A stretch of DNA of 64,000 nucleotides from Clostridia bacterium (GCA_017521565.1 JAFXCE010000005.1:1-64000); one strand, 5' to 3'. Shown: positions 42,166 through 50,960, counted from the first letter of the stretch. Notes: generated by a model from the sequence alone, not told the origin. Made by a program: numbers and translations.

Positions 42166-43512
42166 ATGAAGAAAAAAACCTATAGCTTTACCAGGACGAT
42201 GCTTTCCATCGCCATCCCGCTGACGCTGCAGAATCTGCTGTTCTCCTCCTTTACGCTGATCGATACCGTGATGGTTGGAAGATTGGGAGATCTGCCTCTG
42301 GCGGCGGTGGGTATGGCCGGCAAGTGGTCGTGGTTTCTGAATATCGTGCTCTTCGGCTGCACAAGCGGCGCGGCGGTGTTTATTGCGCAGTACTTCGGAG
42401 CGGATGATCGCAAGGGAATTCACCGGACATACGGTTTGATGAACCTGCTTTCTTTGGGCGCGGGTCTGGTCTTTATGCTGGGCGCGCTGCTGATTCCGGA
42501 AACCATCATCGGTATGTTTACAAAGGACCCGGAGGCGATTGCAGCAGCGGCGGTCTATCTTCGCTGCATTGCGGTCAGCTATCCGTTTCAGGCGCTGGCC
42601 AAGTCCGCAGCGACGCTGCTGCAGAGCACGCAGCGCGTGGTGATTCCGTTCGTCGGCGCGGCATGCTCGGTGGCGACGAATATCGTGCTCAATGCGCTGC
42701 TGATCTTTGGCCTGTGCGGCTTTCCGGCGATGGGCGTTGCCGGTGCGGCGACTGCCTCTGCGATGGCTGCGGTGGTCAATGCGCTGGTGATCTATGGATT
42801 GGGATTCGCGAGAAAGACCATGCTGCGTGCGCCGATGAAAGACATGCTGGACATCAGCCGCGGCTTTGTGCGGGATTATGTCCGCATAGGCGCGCCGGCG
42901 ATGTTCAACGAGACCATCTGGGCGCTGAGCATTCTGATCTACAGCGCAATCTTTGGTCATATGAGCACGGAAGCGTATGCGGCGATCACAGTCGCCAAGT
43001 CGATCGAGGATCTGACCTGCGTGGCGGTCTTTGGCATGTGCTCTGCCTGTGCGGTGATGATCGGCAGCTACGTCGGCCAGGGGAAATACGATCATGCGAA
43101 GGCCTGTGCGCGTTATCACATCGTGCTGGTGACGATCATGTCCTTGGCGATCGGCGGTTCGCTGTTTTTCCTCAAAGAGCCGATCATGTCGCTCTTTGGC
43201 GTGTCGGAAACCGTGCGCAGGGAATCGATGGCGGTCATCATGATCTATGGCGCGGAGATGGCGCTGCGCAATATCCCGCTCATGCTCGTGGTGGGGACCT
43301 TCCGCGCCGGCGGCGATACCCAATACGGCCTGATTGTGGATTCGATTTCCGCTTATCTGGTCGGCATTCCGCTGACGGCGGCAGCCGGTCTTGTGCTGCA
43401 TTTCAGCGTGCCGGCCACCTATGCGGTCATGTATTTCGTCGAGGATTTTCTCAAAACCATCGTCTATGGCAGGCATTTCCTGTCGGGTAAGTGGATCAAA
43501 CCTGTTATATAA
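42166..43512 (+). CDS. MATE-family multidrug/metabolite efflux transporter
   Basis: A 448-aa protein with twelve predicted helices in two halves, starting LSIAIPLTLQNLLFSSFTLIDTVMVGRLGDLPLAAVGMAGK, the standard MATE N terminus. It exports cationic compounds or metabolites using Na+ or H+. It lies 15 bp after the desuccinylase-like pair, so its cargo may be their product or substrate. No strong Shine-Dalgarno site is visible, which fits translation coupled to the upstream gene. Confidence 0.92.
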   Translation: MKKKTYSFTRTMLSIAIPLTLQNLLFSSFTLIDTVMVGRLGDLPLAAVGMAGKWSWFLNIVLFGCTSGAAVFIAQYFGADDRKGIHRTYGLMNLLSLGAGLVFMLGALLIPETIIGMFTKDPEAIAAAAVYLRCIAVSYPFQALAKSAATLLQSTQRVVIPFVGAACSVATNIVLNALLIFGLCGFPAMGVAGAATASAMAAVVNALVIYGLGFARKTMLRAPMKDMLDISRGFVRDYVRIGAPAMFNETIWALSILIYSAIFGHMSTEAYAAITVAKSIEDLTCVAVFGMCSACAVMIGSYVGQGKYDHAKACARYHIVLVTIMSLAIGGSLFFLKEPIMSLFGVSETVRRESMAVIMIYGAEMALRNIPLMLVVGTFRAGGDTQYGLIVDSISAYLVGIPLTAAAGLVLHFSVPATYAVMYFVEDFLKTIVYGRHFLSGKWIKPVI

Positions 43513-43516
43513 ATAG

Positions 43517-43542
43517 TCAGCCGGCGAAAACCGGCTGATTTT
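43517..43542 (+). terminator. Terminator after the MATE gene
   Basis: TCAGCCGG, loop CGAAAA, CCGGCTGA, TTTTC. Confidence 0.82.
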
Positions 43543-43580
43543 CAGAATGAATGATAACAAATGAAATAAAAGGAGACAGC

Positions 43581-45368
43581 ATGAGTCAGAATAAACCGAG
43601 CCAGAGCAAGCCGGCGTTCGAGGAGAAGGCCGCGCCGAAAAAGGGTGCGATCCGCGAGTTTGCTTCCTACTATAAGCCGCACATGCGCATGTTCCTGCTG
43701 GATATGGCCTGCGCGCTGGTGATTTCGCTCGTGGATATCCTCTTCCCCGTGTTCACGCGCAGGGTGCTCTACGACTATATTCCCAACCAGATGATGCGCA
43801 CGTTCGCGCTCATGGCGGGGCTGATGCTTTTGATGTTCCTCATCCGCACGGCGGCGCAGTGGGTGGTCACCTATCTGGGCCATGTCATGGGCGTGCATAT
43901 CGAGGCGGACATGCGCGCGGATATCTTTAAGCATATGCAGAAGCTGGGCTTCAGCTTCTACGATAAAAACCGCACCGGCCTGCTCATGGCCCGCGTGACG
44001 ACGGATCTGTTTGAAATCACGGAGCTGGCGCATCACGGCCCGGAGGATTTGTTCATCTCCTTTGTGACGCTGACCGGCGCGTTCATCGTGCTCTTTGGCA
44101 TTCAGCCGAAGCTCGCGCTGGTGCTGCTGATTTCTGTTCCGCTGATCGTAACCTTTGTGGCCCTGCGCCGCAGGCGAATGATGAAGGTCTCCCGCGAGGT
44201 CAAGCAGCGCACGGCGGGCATCAACGCGGAAATCGAAAGCTCGATTTCCGGAATCCGCGTAGCGAAGGCCTTTGGCAACGAGCGCGGCGAGATCGCCAAG
44301 TTCACCGGCTGCACGGACCGCTATGTCGCCGCGAAGAGCGGATACTACAAGGTCATGGCGGATTTTCATTCCGGTACGGAGCTGTTCATGAACCTGATGA
44401 GCCTGTCCATCATCTGCGTGGGCAGCTATTTGATCATGAAGGAGCAGATGGATGTGGCGACGCTGGTCACGTTCAACATGTATGTCGCCAGCGTGCAAAG
44501 TCCGATCCGCAAGCTGACGATGTTCACCGAACAGTTCACGCAGGGCATGGCGGGCTTCCAGCGCTTCCGCGCGATCATGCATGAAAAGCCGGACATTGAG
44601 GATGCGCCGGATGCGAAGCCGCTTGAAAATGTGCGCGGCGAGATCGAATTCAGGGACGTCACCTTCACCTACGACAAGGAGAAGGAGGTTGTCCTCGAGG
44701 ACGTCAATCTGCACATTGCACCGGGCGAGATGCTTGCGCTGGTTGGCCCGAGCGGCGGCGGCAAGTCGACGCTTTGCCAGCTGATTCCGCGCTTTTACGA
44801 GGCGACAAAGGGCTCGATCACCATCGACGGTCAGGACATCCGCGATGTGAAGCTGGCCGATCTTCGCGGAAGCATCGGCATTGTCCAGCAGGATGTGTTC
44901 CTCTTTGCGGGTTCGATTCTTGACAATATCCGCTATGGCAGGCCGGACGCGACGATGGAGGAGATCATCGAGGCGGCGCAGCAGGCGGAAATTCATGACG
45001 ACATCATGCGCATGCCGGACGGCTATGATACCGTCGTCGGCGAGCGCGGCATCATGCTCTCCGGCGGACAGAAGCAGCGCGTCTCCATCGCGCGCATCTT
45101 CCTCAAGAACCCGCGCGTGCTGATCCTCGACGAGGCAACCAGCGCGCTGGATACCGCGACTGAGCGCAAGATTCAGGCGGCATTTGACCGGCTGGCCAAG
45201 GGACGCACGACGCTGGTCATCGCGCACCGGCTCTCCACGATCCGCAATGCCGACGAGATCATCGTCATTGGCGAACACGGAATTCTGGAACGCGGCACGC
45301 ACGGCGAGCTGGTCAGGCAGGGCGGCGTGTATGCCGAGCTGGCTGCGGGCGCCGCGCTGGGCGACTGA
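43581..45368 (+). CDS. ABC exporter (fused permease and ATPase)
   Basis: A 595-aa half-transporter: six-helix membrane domain (about 30-320) and ATPase domain (about 345-590). Walker A GPSGGGKST, Q-loop IGIVQQDVFLF, signature LSGGQKQR and Walker B VLILDEATSALD are all intact. It works as a dimer; since only one gene is present it is probably a homodimer of the MsbA/LmrA type. AAAGGAGA precedes the ATG at 43581. Substrate unknown. Confidence 0.93.
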   Translation: MSQNKPSQSKPAFEEKAAPKKGAIREFASYYKPHMRMFLLDMACALVISLVDILFPVFTRRVLYDYIPNQMMRTFALMAGLMLLMFLIRTAAQWVVTYLGHVMGVHIEADMRADIFKHMQKLGFSFYDKNRTGLLMARVTTDLFEITELAHHGPEDLFISFVTLTGAFIVLFGIQPKLALVLLISVPLIVTFVALRRRRMMKVSREVKQRTAGINAEIESSISGIRVAKAFGNERGEIAKFTGCTDRYVAAKSGYYKVMADFHSGTELFMNLMSLSIICVGSYLIMKEQMDVATLVTFNMYVASVQSPIRKLTMFTEQFTQGMAGFQRFRAIMHEKPDIEDAPDAKPLENVRGEIEFRDVTFTYDKEKEVVLEDVNLHIAPGEMLALVGPSGGGKSTLCQLIPRFYEATKGSITIDGQDIRDVKLADLRGSIGIVQQDVFLFAGSILDNIRYGRPDATMEEIIEAAQQAEIHDDIMRMPDGYDTVVGERGIMLSGGQKQRVSIARIFLKNPRVLILDEATSALDTATERKIQAAFDRLAKGRTTLVIAHRLSTIRNADEIIVIGEHGILERGTHGELVRQGGVYAELAAGAALGD

Positions 45369-45381
45369 AGAGCATGGGCAG

Positions 45382-45420
45382 AAGCTGTTAGGCCGGAATA
45401 TACGGTCTGGCAGCTTTTTT
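45382..45420 (+). terminator. Terminator of the ABC exporter gene
   Basis: AAGCTG...CAGCTT outer stem with an inner GGCCG/CGGTC pairing, followed by six T. Confidence 0.78.
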
Positions 45421-45464
45421 CTGCAATTGGCGCCTTCATCCGGCATGACATTTTTCTCTATTGT

Positions 45465-45493
45465 TTGACATGTTGCGCGAAGAGAAGTATAAT
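45465..45493 (+). promoter_or_regulatory. Consensus promoter of the NAGPA-like operon
   Basis: TTGACA (45465-45470), 17 bp, TATAAT (45488-45493): a perfect sigma-A consensus, 40 bp before the first gene. Confidence 0.88.
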
Positions 45494-45532
45494 AAACAAT
45501 GAGACTTTTTGCGCATTAAGAAAGGGGAACGC

Positions 45533-46723
45533 ATGATGAATAAAAAGCCGAGGCCGCTTGATTCGTTTAAGCGTACCCCGACAAGGCGATATGATCTGCC
45601 GCCGCAGCAGGAAGGCCGCATGGAGCATGCGAGCCGTTTCCGCAAGCGGCATTTCGATCTGCCGCATTTTCATACAAATGTAGATCGCATACTGATGACG
45701 CTGCTTTGCTGCGCAATGCTGCTGCTTTGCTGCAATGCCAGCGCGCCGATGGGCGAGGTGCCCAGCGTGCAGGAGCGCTTTGAGAACTGGGCGGCCGTGC
45801 AGAACGAAAAGACCATCAAGACGCTGCCGGGTCCCACGCCGGAACCGGGCAGCGAGCTGGCGCAGGCGCTGCAGTTTGATTCCGAGGAGCAGCAGGCTGT
45901 CATCGAGCAGAGTCTTGCCACGCCGGATCCGTCCGTGACGCCGGAGCCGGCGTCGAAGTTCAAGCTCTATGAGCCGGGCGAGCTCCAGTATAAAACGGAG
46001 AAGATGTCCGTTTCGATCGAACAGAAGCAGAAGGACGGCATGACCTATTTCGTCTGCGATATCCGCCTGACCGACGTCAGCCAGCTGCGCACGGCGTTTG
46101 CCGGCGATGATTTCCGCAGCGGCATCTATGAGGCGGTCAGCGACATCGCGGGCCGCTACAGCCCGGTTATGGCGATCAACGCGGACTTCTGCCGTTACCA
46201 CCGCGAGGGCGTCATCATCAGAAACGGCGAGGCGCTGCGCCGCCAGAACATCAAGAAGCATCACCTGCTGATCGTCGACGAAAACGGCGATATGTCCGCG
46301 ATGACGGACCGCTCCGGCAAGCAGGGTCTTGTCGCCAATAAGCTTGAGCAGCAGAACACATGGCAGACGTTCGAGTTTGGTCCGGTGCTGGTTGAAAACG
46401 GCGAGGCGGCGGAGCTTCCGCTCAAGTCCTTCTATGTCAACTGCAATGAGGGCTACTATGAGCCGCGAACGGGTATCGGCCAGATTGGCCCGCTGCACTA
46501 TATCGCCATCGTCGTGGACGGACGGCGAGACGGATACTCCACCGGCGCGAGCGTGCCGCAGCTGCAGCGGCTGTTCCTGGAGGAGGGCGCGCAGTTCGCC
46601 TTTAATCTTGACGGCGGCGGCTCCACCACGCTGTATTTCCTCGGCGAAGTGATCAATATGCCTTCCGGCGGCAAGGAGCGTTCCGTCAGCGACGTACTGA
46701 TGTTTATGGCCAATCCCCAGTGA
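45533..46723 (+). CDS. Phosphodiester glycosidase (NAGPA) family protein 1, membrane-anchored
   Basis: A 396-aa protein with a basic cytoplasmic N terminus, one membrane helix (about 52-68, with a CC pair), a Pro/Glu linker, and a C-terminal NAGPA domain (DUF2233; about 165-396). Family motifs are AINADFCRYHREGVIIRNG, PRTGIGQ, VVDGRRDGYS and NLDGGGSTTL. In animals the domain removes GlcNAc from a mannose-phosphodiester; bacterial members are thought to act on phosphodiester-linked envelope sugars. First gene of a four-gene operon behind a perfect promoter. Starts at ATG 45533 after AAAGGGGA. Confidence 0.87.
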   Translation: MMNKKPRPLDSFKRTPTRRYDLPPQQEGRMEHASRFRKRHFDLPHFHTNVDRILMTLLCCAMLLLCCNASAPMGEVPSVQERFENWAAVQNEKTIKTLPGPTPEPGSELAQALQFDSEEQQAVIEQSLATPDPSVTPEPASKFKLYEPGELQYKTEKMSVSIEQKQKDGMTYFVCDIRLTDVSQLRTAFAGDDFRSGIYEAVSDIAGRYSPVMAINADFCRYHREGVIIRNGEALRRQNIKKHHLLIVDENGDMSAMTDRSGKQGLVANKLEQQNTWQTFEFGPVLVENGEAAELPLKSFYVNCNEGYYEPRTGIGQIGPLHYIAIVVDGRRDGYSTGASVPQLQRLFLEEGAQFAFNLDGGGSTTLYFLGEVINMPSGGKERSVSDVLMFMANPQ

Positions 46724-46752
46724 CTAGAGAAGGCTGTCAGAAAGGGCACTTT

Positions 46753-47589
46753 ATGAAAAAGACAATCTGTCTGGCGCTTGCGCTGCTGATGATCGCAGTC
46801 TGCGCGGTTTCGCTTGCGGCGGTCAAGGACCCCAAGGAAAAGACGCTTGAGGCCAGCAATACCTATGAATATGAAACGCTGAAGATTCAGATCGACCAGT
46901 GGTGCTACACCTTCAGCAAGAAGGAGAGCATGCGCTTTTTTGTGGCGCATGTCTATACGTCAAGCCCTGATCAGCTGATGACGGCGTTCGCCGAAAACAA
47001 ATACGGCGAGGCGACCAGCGCCATCGCGCAGCGAAGCGGCGCGGTGCTGGCGGTCAACGGCGATTATTACAACTATAAAGAGGACAGCGGCGTGGTGCTG
47101 CGCAACGGCGAACTCTACCGCGACAAGAAGGCGGGCCGCGATCTGCTGGTCATCGACAAGGACGGCAGCTTTCATGTCCTCCTTCGCGGCACGTATCCGG
47201 CGGGCATCGGCCAGCAGTGTGCCGACGAGGGCGCGCAGCAGGTGTTTACCTTCGGCCCGGCGCTGATTGACGGCGGCGAAATCCTGACGCTGCCGGAGAC
47301 CTACGCCCCCTCTACGAAGGACACGCAGCGCGAGCCGCGCACGGCGATTGGACAGGTTGAGGAAAACCATTACGTCGTTCTCGTTGCCGACGGACGGCGC
47401 GAGGGATGGAGCGAGAAGGGCATGACCATGCAGGAAATGCAGGTGGTGATGCACGAGGCAGGCTGCCGGGTGGCGTATAACCTTGACGGCGGCGGAAGCA
47501 CGACGATGGTCCTCGAGGGCGAGCGTGTGAACAGAGGCACGGCTGCGCGCGAGCGCGATGTGAGCGATATCGTCTATTTCACCGAATGA
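46753..47589 (+). CDS. Phosphodiester glycosidase (NAGPA) family protein 2, secreted
   Basis: A 278-aa paralog consisting of a cleavable signal peptide (about 1-20) and one NAGPA domain: AVNGDYYNYKEDSGVVLRNG, PRTAIGQVEENHYVVLVADGRREGWS and NLDGGGSTTM. It lies 29 bp after paralog 1 in the same operon. The shortened front end suggests it is released or held by interaction rather than anchored. Confidence 0.88.
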   Translation: MKKTICLALALLMIAVCAVSLAAVKDPKEKTLEASNTYEYETLKIQIDQWCYTFSKKESMRFFVAHVYTSSPDQLMTAFAENKYGEATSAIAQRSGAVLAVNGDYYNYKEDSGVVLRNGELYRDKKAGRDLLVIDKDGSFHVLLRGTYPAGIGQQCADEGAQQVFTFGPALIDGGEILTLPETYAPSTKDTQREPRTAIGQVEENHYVVLVADGRREGWSEKGMTMQEMQVVMHEAGCRVAYNLDGGGSTTMVLEGERVNRGTAARERDVSDIVYFTE

Positions 47590-47612
47590 TCCTCCTGAAG
47601 GGGTAAATGCGT

Positions 47613-48455
47613 ATGAAGCGGATTCTGGGGTTTGTGCTGGTCATAATGCTCGTGTGTGCATCCTGCGGCGCGCTGGCTGCGGCGGTTCCGAAGGAAAAGA
47701 CGCTGGAAAGCACCATGACGGTGGAGCGGGAGAACATCCGCGTCGTTGTGGAGCAGTGGCGCTATGCGTTCAACAATTCCGATCTGCGTTTTTTCGTCGC
47801 GGATGTGTATACCAAGCGCCCGGATCAGCTCAAAACCGCATTTGCCGGCGAGGAATACTCGCGCGACCACGTGGAAGCGCCCAGCGACATTGCGGCGCGG
47901 CATGACGCTGTGGTCGCCATCAATGGCGATTACTACAATTTCAAGGACAAGGTCGGCATGGTCATCCGCAACGGCGTGCTCTATCGCGACAGCGACGCGG
48001 AGCGCGACCATCTGATCATTACAAAGGCCGGAACCTTCCTTGCGCTGCCGATGGCGCAGTATGAGGCTGGAAGGGGCGAGGCGTATGTTCAGGCGGGTGT
48101 GACGCAGAGCTTTATGTTTGGTCCGCTGCTGGTGATTGGCGGCAAGGCGGCGCAGCTGCCGGAAAAATACGTGGTTTACACCGGCGACACCGTCAGAGAA
48201 CCGCGAACGGCGATCGGTCAGGTGGATGAGAATCACCATGTGCTTGTCGTCGCCGACGGGCGGCGCGGCGGATGGAGCGACAAGGGCATGACGCTGCAGG
48301 AATTGCAGGCCATCTTCCTTGAGCGCGGCTGCAGCACGGCCTACAACATGGACGGCGGCGGCAGCGCCGCGCTGGTTGTCGATGGCGAAAAGATCAACAA
48401 AAGCGCCGGCTCGCGCGAGCGGCCGGTCAGCGATATTCTGTATTTCACGGACTGA
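47613..48455 (+). CDS. Phosphodiester glycosidase (NAGPA) family protein 3, secreted
   Basis: A 280-aa paralog close to the previous one, with signal peptide ALAAA near residue 24 and the motifs AINGDYYNFKDKVGMVIRNG, PRTAIGQVDENHHVLVVADGRRGGWS and NMDGGGSAAL. Note Ala-Ala replaces Thr-Thr after the Gly-rich motif. ATG 47613 is chosen because AAGGGG lies 9 bp upstream; an ATG two codons earlier is too close. Intergenic distance 23 bp. Confidence 0.87.
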   Translation: MKRILGFVLVIMLVCASCGALAAAVPKEKTLESTMTVERENIRVVVEQWRYAFNNSDLRFFVADVYTKRPDQLKTAFAGEEYSRDHVEAPSDIAARHDAVVAINGDYYNFKDKVGMVIRNGVLYRDSDAERDHLIITKAGTFLALPMAQYEAGRGEAYVQAGVTQSFMFGPLLVIGGKAAQLPEKYVVYTGDTVREPRTAIGQVDENHHVLVVADGRRGGWSDKGMTLQELQAIFLERGCSTAYNMDGGGSAALVVDGEKINKSAGSRERPVSDILYFTD

Positions 48456-48497
48456 AAGCCGGATGGGAAACGACGGAAACGAACGGGAGGAACGCTT

Positions 48498-49205
48498 ATG
48501 CGCAGCTTAATGGCTCTGATGGTGCTCTGCCTCCTTGCGCTGCCAGCCTGCGCGCTGGCGGGCGAAGGCGATCCGCTGCTGAGCGTCGATGATCTGCTCT
48601 CCCTGGAGGAGAGCTATGGCGCGTTTCTTTCAGAGCTTGAGGATCTGATCGTGGCGCGCGGCCTGCTGTCGGAGGAGGAGCGCGAAATCTGGCGCGATGC
48701 GCAGATGGGCGATTTCTTCCAGAACGGCGGCTACGGCTCTGTGCTGGCGAATTACATGCCGGGCGTGCTCGGCTATGTCCGCGAGGAGGAAACCCTGCTG
48801 AATCTTTCCGTGTCCATCGGCAGCTATACGCTGCATCTGGACACCATGCGGCGCTACACCCCGCAGGACAGCTCGCTCTCCGGCCTGATGCTGACCATGA
48901 GCCTGACGGATGAAAGCGGCGCGCCGAAGGAGGCGGAGTTCACGCTTAGCAGCACGAGCGGCGTGTTCCTCAAATGGGATGCGCTTTCCGGCGTCTATGT
49001 GAGCGTCGGCGCGGGCGCGCAGAGCGACGGTGAGACCGTCGTGTGGAGCGATCAGGCGCCGATTGAGGGCGCGAAGGATCCGGTGATCGCCATCACCGTG
49101 ACGGACAGGGAAACGCAGACGGCGCTTGAGGGCGCGGCGGCGCTGACGCTGAGCGTGGACGGCGACGGCTATCGCGTGGAAGAGGGCGCGCTGGCAGCGA
49201 AGTAA
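48498..49205 (+). CDS. Secreted protein of unknown function in the NAGPA operon
   Basis: A 235-aa protein with a signal peptide (MRSLMALMVLCLLALPACALA, cut near residue 21; LPAC could also be a lipobox). The mature part has an acidic helical stretch (about 28-65) and a beta-rich C-terminal half. No known domain recognised. GGGAGGA precedes the ATG. Fourth and last gene of the operon before the terminator at 49214; likely an accessory to the glycosidase-like proteins. Confidence 0.72.
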   Translation: MRSLMALMVLCLLALPACALAGEGDPLLSVDDLLSLEESYGAFLSELEDLIVARGLLSEEEREIWRDAQMGDFFQNGGYGSVLANYMPGVLGYVREEETLLNLSVSIGSYTLHLDTMRRYTPQDSSLSGLMLTMSLTDESGAPKEAEFTLSSTSGVFLKWDALSGVYVSVGAGAQSDGETVVWSDQAPIEGAKDPVIAITVTDRETQTALEGAAALTLSVDGDGYRVEEGALAAK

Positions 49206-49213
49206 AGCATATA

Positions 49214-49246
49214 AAACGGGCGGCTGTGTTCATCAGCCGCCCGTTT
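49214..49246 (+). terminator. Terminator of the NAGPA operon
   Basis: AAACGGGCGGCTG, 7-nt loop, CAGCCGCCCGTTT. Confidence 0.82.
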
Positions 49247-49484
49247 CAGCCTGTCAAAAAAGTATTTTTGACAGGCTGGTGGACGGGGGAACTTTTCCCC
49301 CGCACGACCACCCCCTACAGATTTTACTTGAAGCCTGCGGCTTCCGGCCGTAAAATCTGTAAAGAAACGATTTTTCCTCCGGGAAATGGGATTTCCCTCC
49401 ATAAAAATCGCTGCGGTCGCGCCGTACATGCCGCCGCGACCGATTTGATTTTCACTCTATTGAAGTTTTTTGACGAAAATCAAA
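49247..49484. repeat. Series of six adjacent hairpins
   Basis: Consecutive inverted repeats: CAGCCTGTCAAAAA with 14-bp complement (49247-49278); GGGGGAA/TTCCCCC (49285-49301) inside GGTGG/CCACC; ACAGATTTTAC/GTAAAATCTGT (49317-49360) enclosing GAAGCC/GGCTTC; CGATTTTT/AAAAATCG (49368-49410) enclosing GGGAAA/TTTCCC; CGGTCGCG/CGCGACCG (49414-49442); TTTGATTTTC/GAAAATCAAA (49444-49484). The last hairpin overlaps the stop codon of the minus-strand Spx/ArsC-like gene. No gene lies within. It is either a structured RNA or a compound mobile palindrome. Confidence 0.75.
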
Positions 49485-49830
49485 CTTTTTTCTCTGCGAT
49501 CCACTTTTCCCACACGTCCGGACAGTAGCCGACCGTGGCCAGCTTTCCGCTGCGCACGATGGGCAGGCGAAGCAGCTGCGGCTTTTCAATCAGGCCGGAG
49601 AGGATCGTCTCCCGGCTCTGGGTATACGCAAGCACGCTCTCGCGCCATGCCTTGCTGTCCTTGTCGCAGACGTTATCCAGCCCCACGGCCGCTGCGACGC
49701 TCTCCAGTTCCCGCTTGCCGATGCCGTATTTGAGTACGTCCACGCGCTGATAGCTGATGCGGCGCTCCTTGAAGAAGCGCTCGGCTTTTTGGGTATCAAA
49801 GCCCTTGCCGGCATAAATCTGCAGTCCCAT
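49480..49830 (-). CDS. Spx/ArsC-like thioredoxin-fold protein lacking the active-site cysteines
   Basis: A 116-aa protein of the ArsC/Spx family: N-terminal YAGKGFDTQKAERFFKERRI aligns with the Y-x2-x-x-C-x2-C-(R/K)KA region, and the C-terminal half has EKPQLLRLPIVRSGKLATVGY. Both positions where Cys is expected are replaced (GFDT), so arsenate reduction is unlikely. It could be a YffB/Spx-like protein acting by binding. The ATG at 49830 has GGAGG upstream; the frame extends further upstream without support. Cys are otherwise scattered (NVCDKD, VGYCPD). Confidence 0.82.
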   Translation of the reverse strand: MGLQIYAGKGFDTQKAERFFKERRISYQRVDVLKYGIGKRELESVAAAVGLDNVCDKDSKAWRESVLAYTQSRETILSGLIEKPQLLRLPIVRSGKLATVGYCPDVWEKWIAEKKV

Positions 49831-49922
49831 ATGGTCAACCTCCGCGGATGTGATGTATAATAGCAGTAAATTCATGATACCGTCTGGCGGCGTGCCCGTC
49901 AAGAGTGGGGAGAGGGAGAAAC

Positions 49923-50657
49923 GTGAAAAAGAAAATCGCGCTCGTGACGGGCGCCTCCGGCGGAATCGGCTCGGCCTGCGCGCGGGCGCTGGCTGAAGCG
50001 GGCTATACCGTGCTCGTGCATGGCAACCGCAGCATGGACGCGGCGAACGCGCTTGCACAGCAGCTGCGCGAAGGCGGCATGGACGCGCATGCGGTATGCT
50101 GCGATCTGGCAAGCAGCGCGGCGGTTCAGGCGATGTGCGATGAAATCCTGCGGGTGTATCATCGCGTGGATGCGCTGGTGCTCAGCGCGGGCGTGTCGTA
50201 TACGGGCCTTCTGACGGATATGACGGATGCCGAGTGGCATACGGTGATGGATGTGAATGTTTCCGGTGCGTTTTATCTCATCCGTGCGCTTGCACCGGGC
50301 ATGGTCTCGCAAAGGAGCGGCAGCATCGTGACGGTATCGAGCATGTGGGGGCGCGTCGGCGCATCCTGCGAGGCGGCGTATTCCGCAAGCAAGGCGGCCC
50401 TCATTGGGCTCACGCGCGCGCTCGCCAAGGAACTGGGCCCCAGCGGCGTTCGGGCCAACTGCATCGCTCCGGGCGTGATCGACACGAAGATGATGGACGA
50501 GCACAGCGAGGAGACCAAGGCCATCCTCGCGGAGGAGACGCCCCTTGGCAGACTGGGTACGCCGCAGGATGTGGCGGCGGCGGCGAAATTCCTGCTGTCG
50601 GATGAGGCTGCCTTTATCACCGGGCAGGTTCTGGGCGTGGACGGCGGATATCTGTGA
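49923..50657 (+). CDS. Short-chain dehydrogenase (3-oxoacyl-ACP reductase-like)
   Basis: A 244-aa SDR: TGASGGIG at 9-16, catalytic Ser139/Ser140, Tyr153 and Lys157 (Y-x3-K), and the C-terminal ITGQVLGVDGGYL. It resembles FabG, so NADPH-dependent reduction of a 3-ketoacyl or similar keto group is likely; no fatty-acid synthesis genes are nearby. The start is GTG after GAGGGAGA. It lies directly upstream of the origin region and points toward it. Confidence 0.9.
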   Translation: MKKKIALVTGASGGIGSACARALAEAGYTVLVHGNRSMDAANALAQQLREGGMDAHAVCCDLASSAAVQAMCDEILRVYHRVDALVLSAGVSYTGLLTDMTDAEWHTVMDVNVSGAFYLIRALAPGMVSQRSGSIVTVSSMWGRVGASCEAAYSASKAALIGLTRALAKELGPSGVRANCIAPGVIDTKMMDEHSEETKAILAEETPLGRLGTPQDVAAAAKFLLSDEAAFITGQVLGVDGGYL

Positions 50658-50738
50658 AAAAACTTTTGACACAACTCGACACAAGTATACACGAATTATG
50701 ACGGAAAACCGCCGTGAACGTATACGGGTTGTGTACCG

Positions 50739-50960
50739 CTATCCACATAAACCACAGGATATTGTGGACAACTGTTCATAACTCGGCAGGACGCCTGTGG
50801 ATAAACTGCAATTTCCTTTCAAAAGCAATCCCCAAAAAAGCCTTGAAAACAAGGCTTTTTTTTGATATGATAGGGAAGCTTTTAAAAAAGTTATCCACAA
50901 GATGGACGCGATTATCCACATCCTGTGGAAACACATGTGGATATCCACAATTTATCCACA
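50739..50960. other. oriC: Replication origin region with DnaA boxes (oriC)
   Basis: Perfect DnaA boxes TTATCCACA at 50891-50899, 50912-50920 and 50952-50960 (plus strand) and 50796-50804 (minus strand). One-mismatch boxes lie at 50739-50747, 50763-50771 (minus), 50936-50944 (minus) and 50941-50949, the last two forming a TGTGGATATCCACA palindrome. AT-rich stretches at 50856-50890 are candidate unwinding sequence. The cluster lies directly upstream of dnaA. A terminator-like hairpin at 50834 divides the two box groups. Confidence 0.9.
50834..50863 (+). terminator. Terminator within the origin region
   Basis: AAAAAAGCCTTG, loop AAAA, CAAGGCTTTTTT plus two T: 12-bp perfect stem, stopping transcription from the SDR gene before the main DnaA-box group. 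Confidence 0.88.

Noticed and set aside
41179-45446. Two long antisense frames over the desuccinylase-like pair, MATE and ABC genes
   Set aside because: Composition and lack of start signals mark them as shadows.
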